From: CAYOID01 sp964573115
GTDB taxonomy: Bacteria; Desulfobacterota; Desulfovibrionia; Desulfovibrionales; Desulfothermaceae
Reading direction: 5' to 3'
Length of the DNA stretch: 24,026 nt
Assembly: GCA_964573115.1 (NCBI GenBank)
Contig: CAZNIP010000046.1
Coordinates: 1-24,026, forward strand
The notes under the pieces are model-generated. The model searched no databases. It worked only from the letters and a program-made list of their open reading frames with translations, and was not told the origin of the DNA. The first letter of the stretch is position 1. Each line of letters opens with the position of its first letter. This document shows positions 23,983-24,026 of the stretch, piece after piece. The position numbers were made by a program, and so were the translations under genes.

Positions 23983-24026
23983 TGCCAGGGGGGCCTGGGG
24001 GAAAGAGTTCAGGTGTCGGGTGTCAG

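Noticed and set aside
23987..24000. CCAGG/CCTGG hairpin after the MEMO gene
   Set aside because: Short stem, no T-run before the window ends; cannot be called a terminator.

Overview
The window is GC-rich, densely coded DNA with no insertion sequences, prophage genes, integrases or CRISPR arrays, and no gene-free stretch over about 300 bases (the longest gaps, about 215 bases, precede dsrC and the yfgM-like gene). A DsrC with both C-terminal cysteines, an IorAB pair, a very large acyl-CoA dehydratase activase and an AmmeMemoRadiSam-type protein point to an anaerobic sulfate- or sulfur-compound-reducing bacterium. Desulfovibrionales or related former Deltaproteobacteria are most likely; I cannot name a species.

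Layout. 1-2590: the 3' part of tRNA-Gly(GCC) and its terminator, then a METTL-type lysine methyltransferase-like gene overlapping a YcaO-TPR gene. 2591-3565: a long leader with promoter and operator-like dyads, dsrC, a strong terminator, and a MoaE-like gene. 3630-4454 (minus): a family 2 glycosyltransferase. 4613-8256: an unrecognised 296-residue protein, a prolidase-like amidohydrolase and an ATP-grasp ligase. 8262-11079 (minus): a metallo-beta-lactamase-fold hydrolase, proA and nadD, transcribed in that order. 11293-14465: a YfgM-like membrane TPR protein, then iorA and iorB. 14589-18947: a 1452-residue activase/dehydratase-like fusion. 19098-23098: a PspF-like sigma-54 activator translationally coupled to a secreted TPR protein. 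23173-23982: a MEMO1-family protein at the right edge.

How the genes may work together. DsrC carries sulfite-derived sulfur between DsrAB and membrane electron transfer. IorAB oxidises aryl-pyruvates to aryl-acetyl-CoA and reduces ferredoxin, the usual kind of electron donor for an ATP-driven activase such as the one downstream. ProA and NadD are housekeeping (proline, NAD). The candidates for undescribed biology are the amidohydrolase/ATP-grasp pair, the methyltransferase/YcaO pair beside dsrC, the giant activase with its degenerate first half, and an IorA that appears to have lost exactly one of its two ferredoxin-domain clusters.

Several starts were moved from the longest reading frame because a Shine-Dalgarno sequence supports a later codon (106, 5630, 6967, 10164, 11079, 13878, 19098, 23173). 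All assignments come from reading motifs by eye; no database search was possible.
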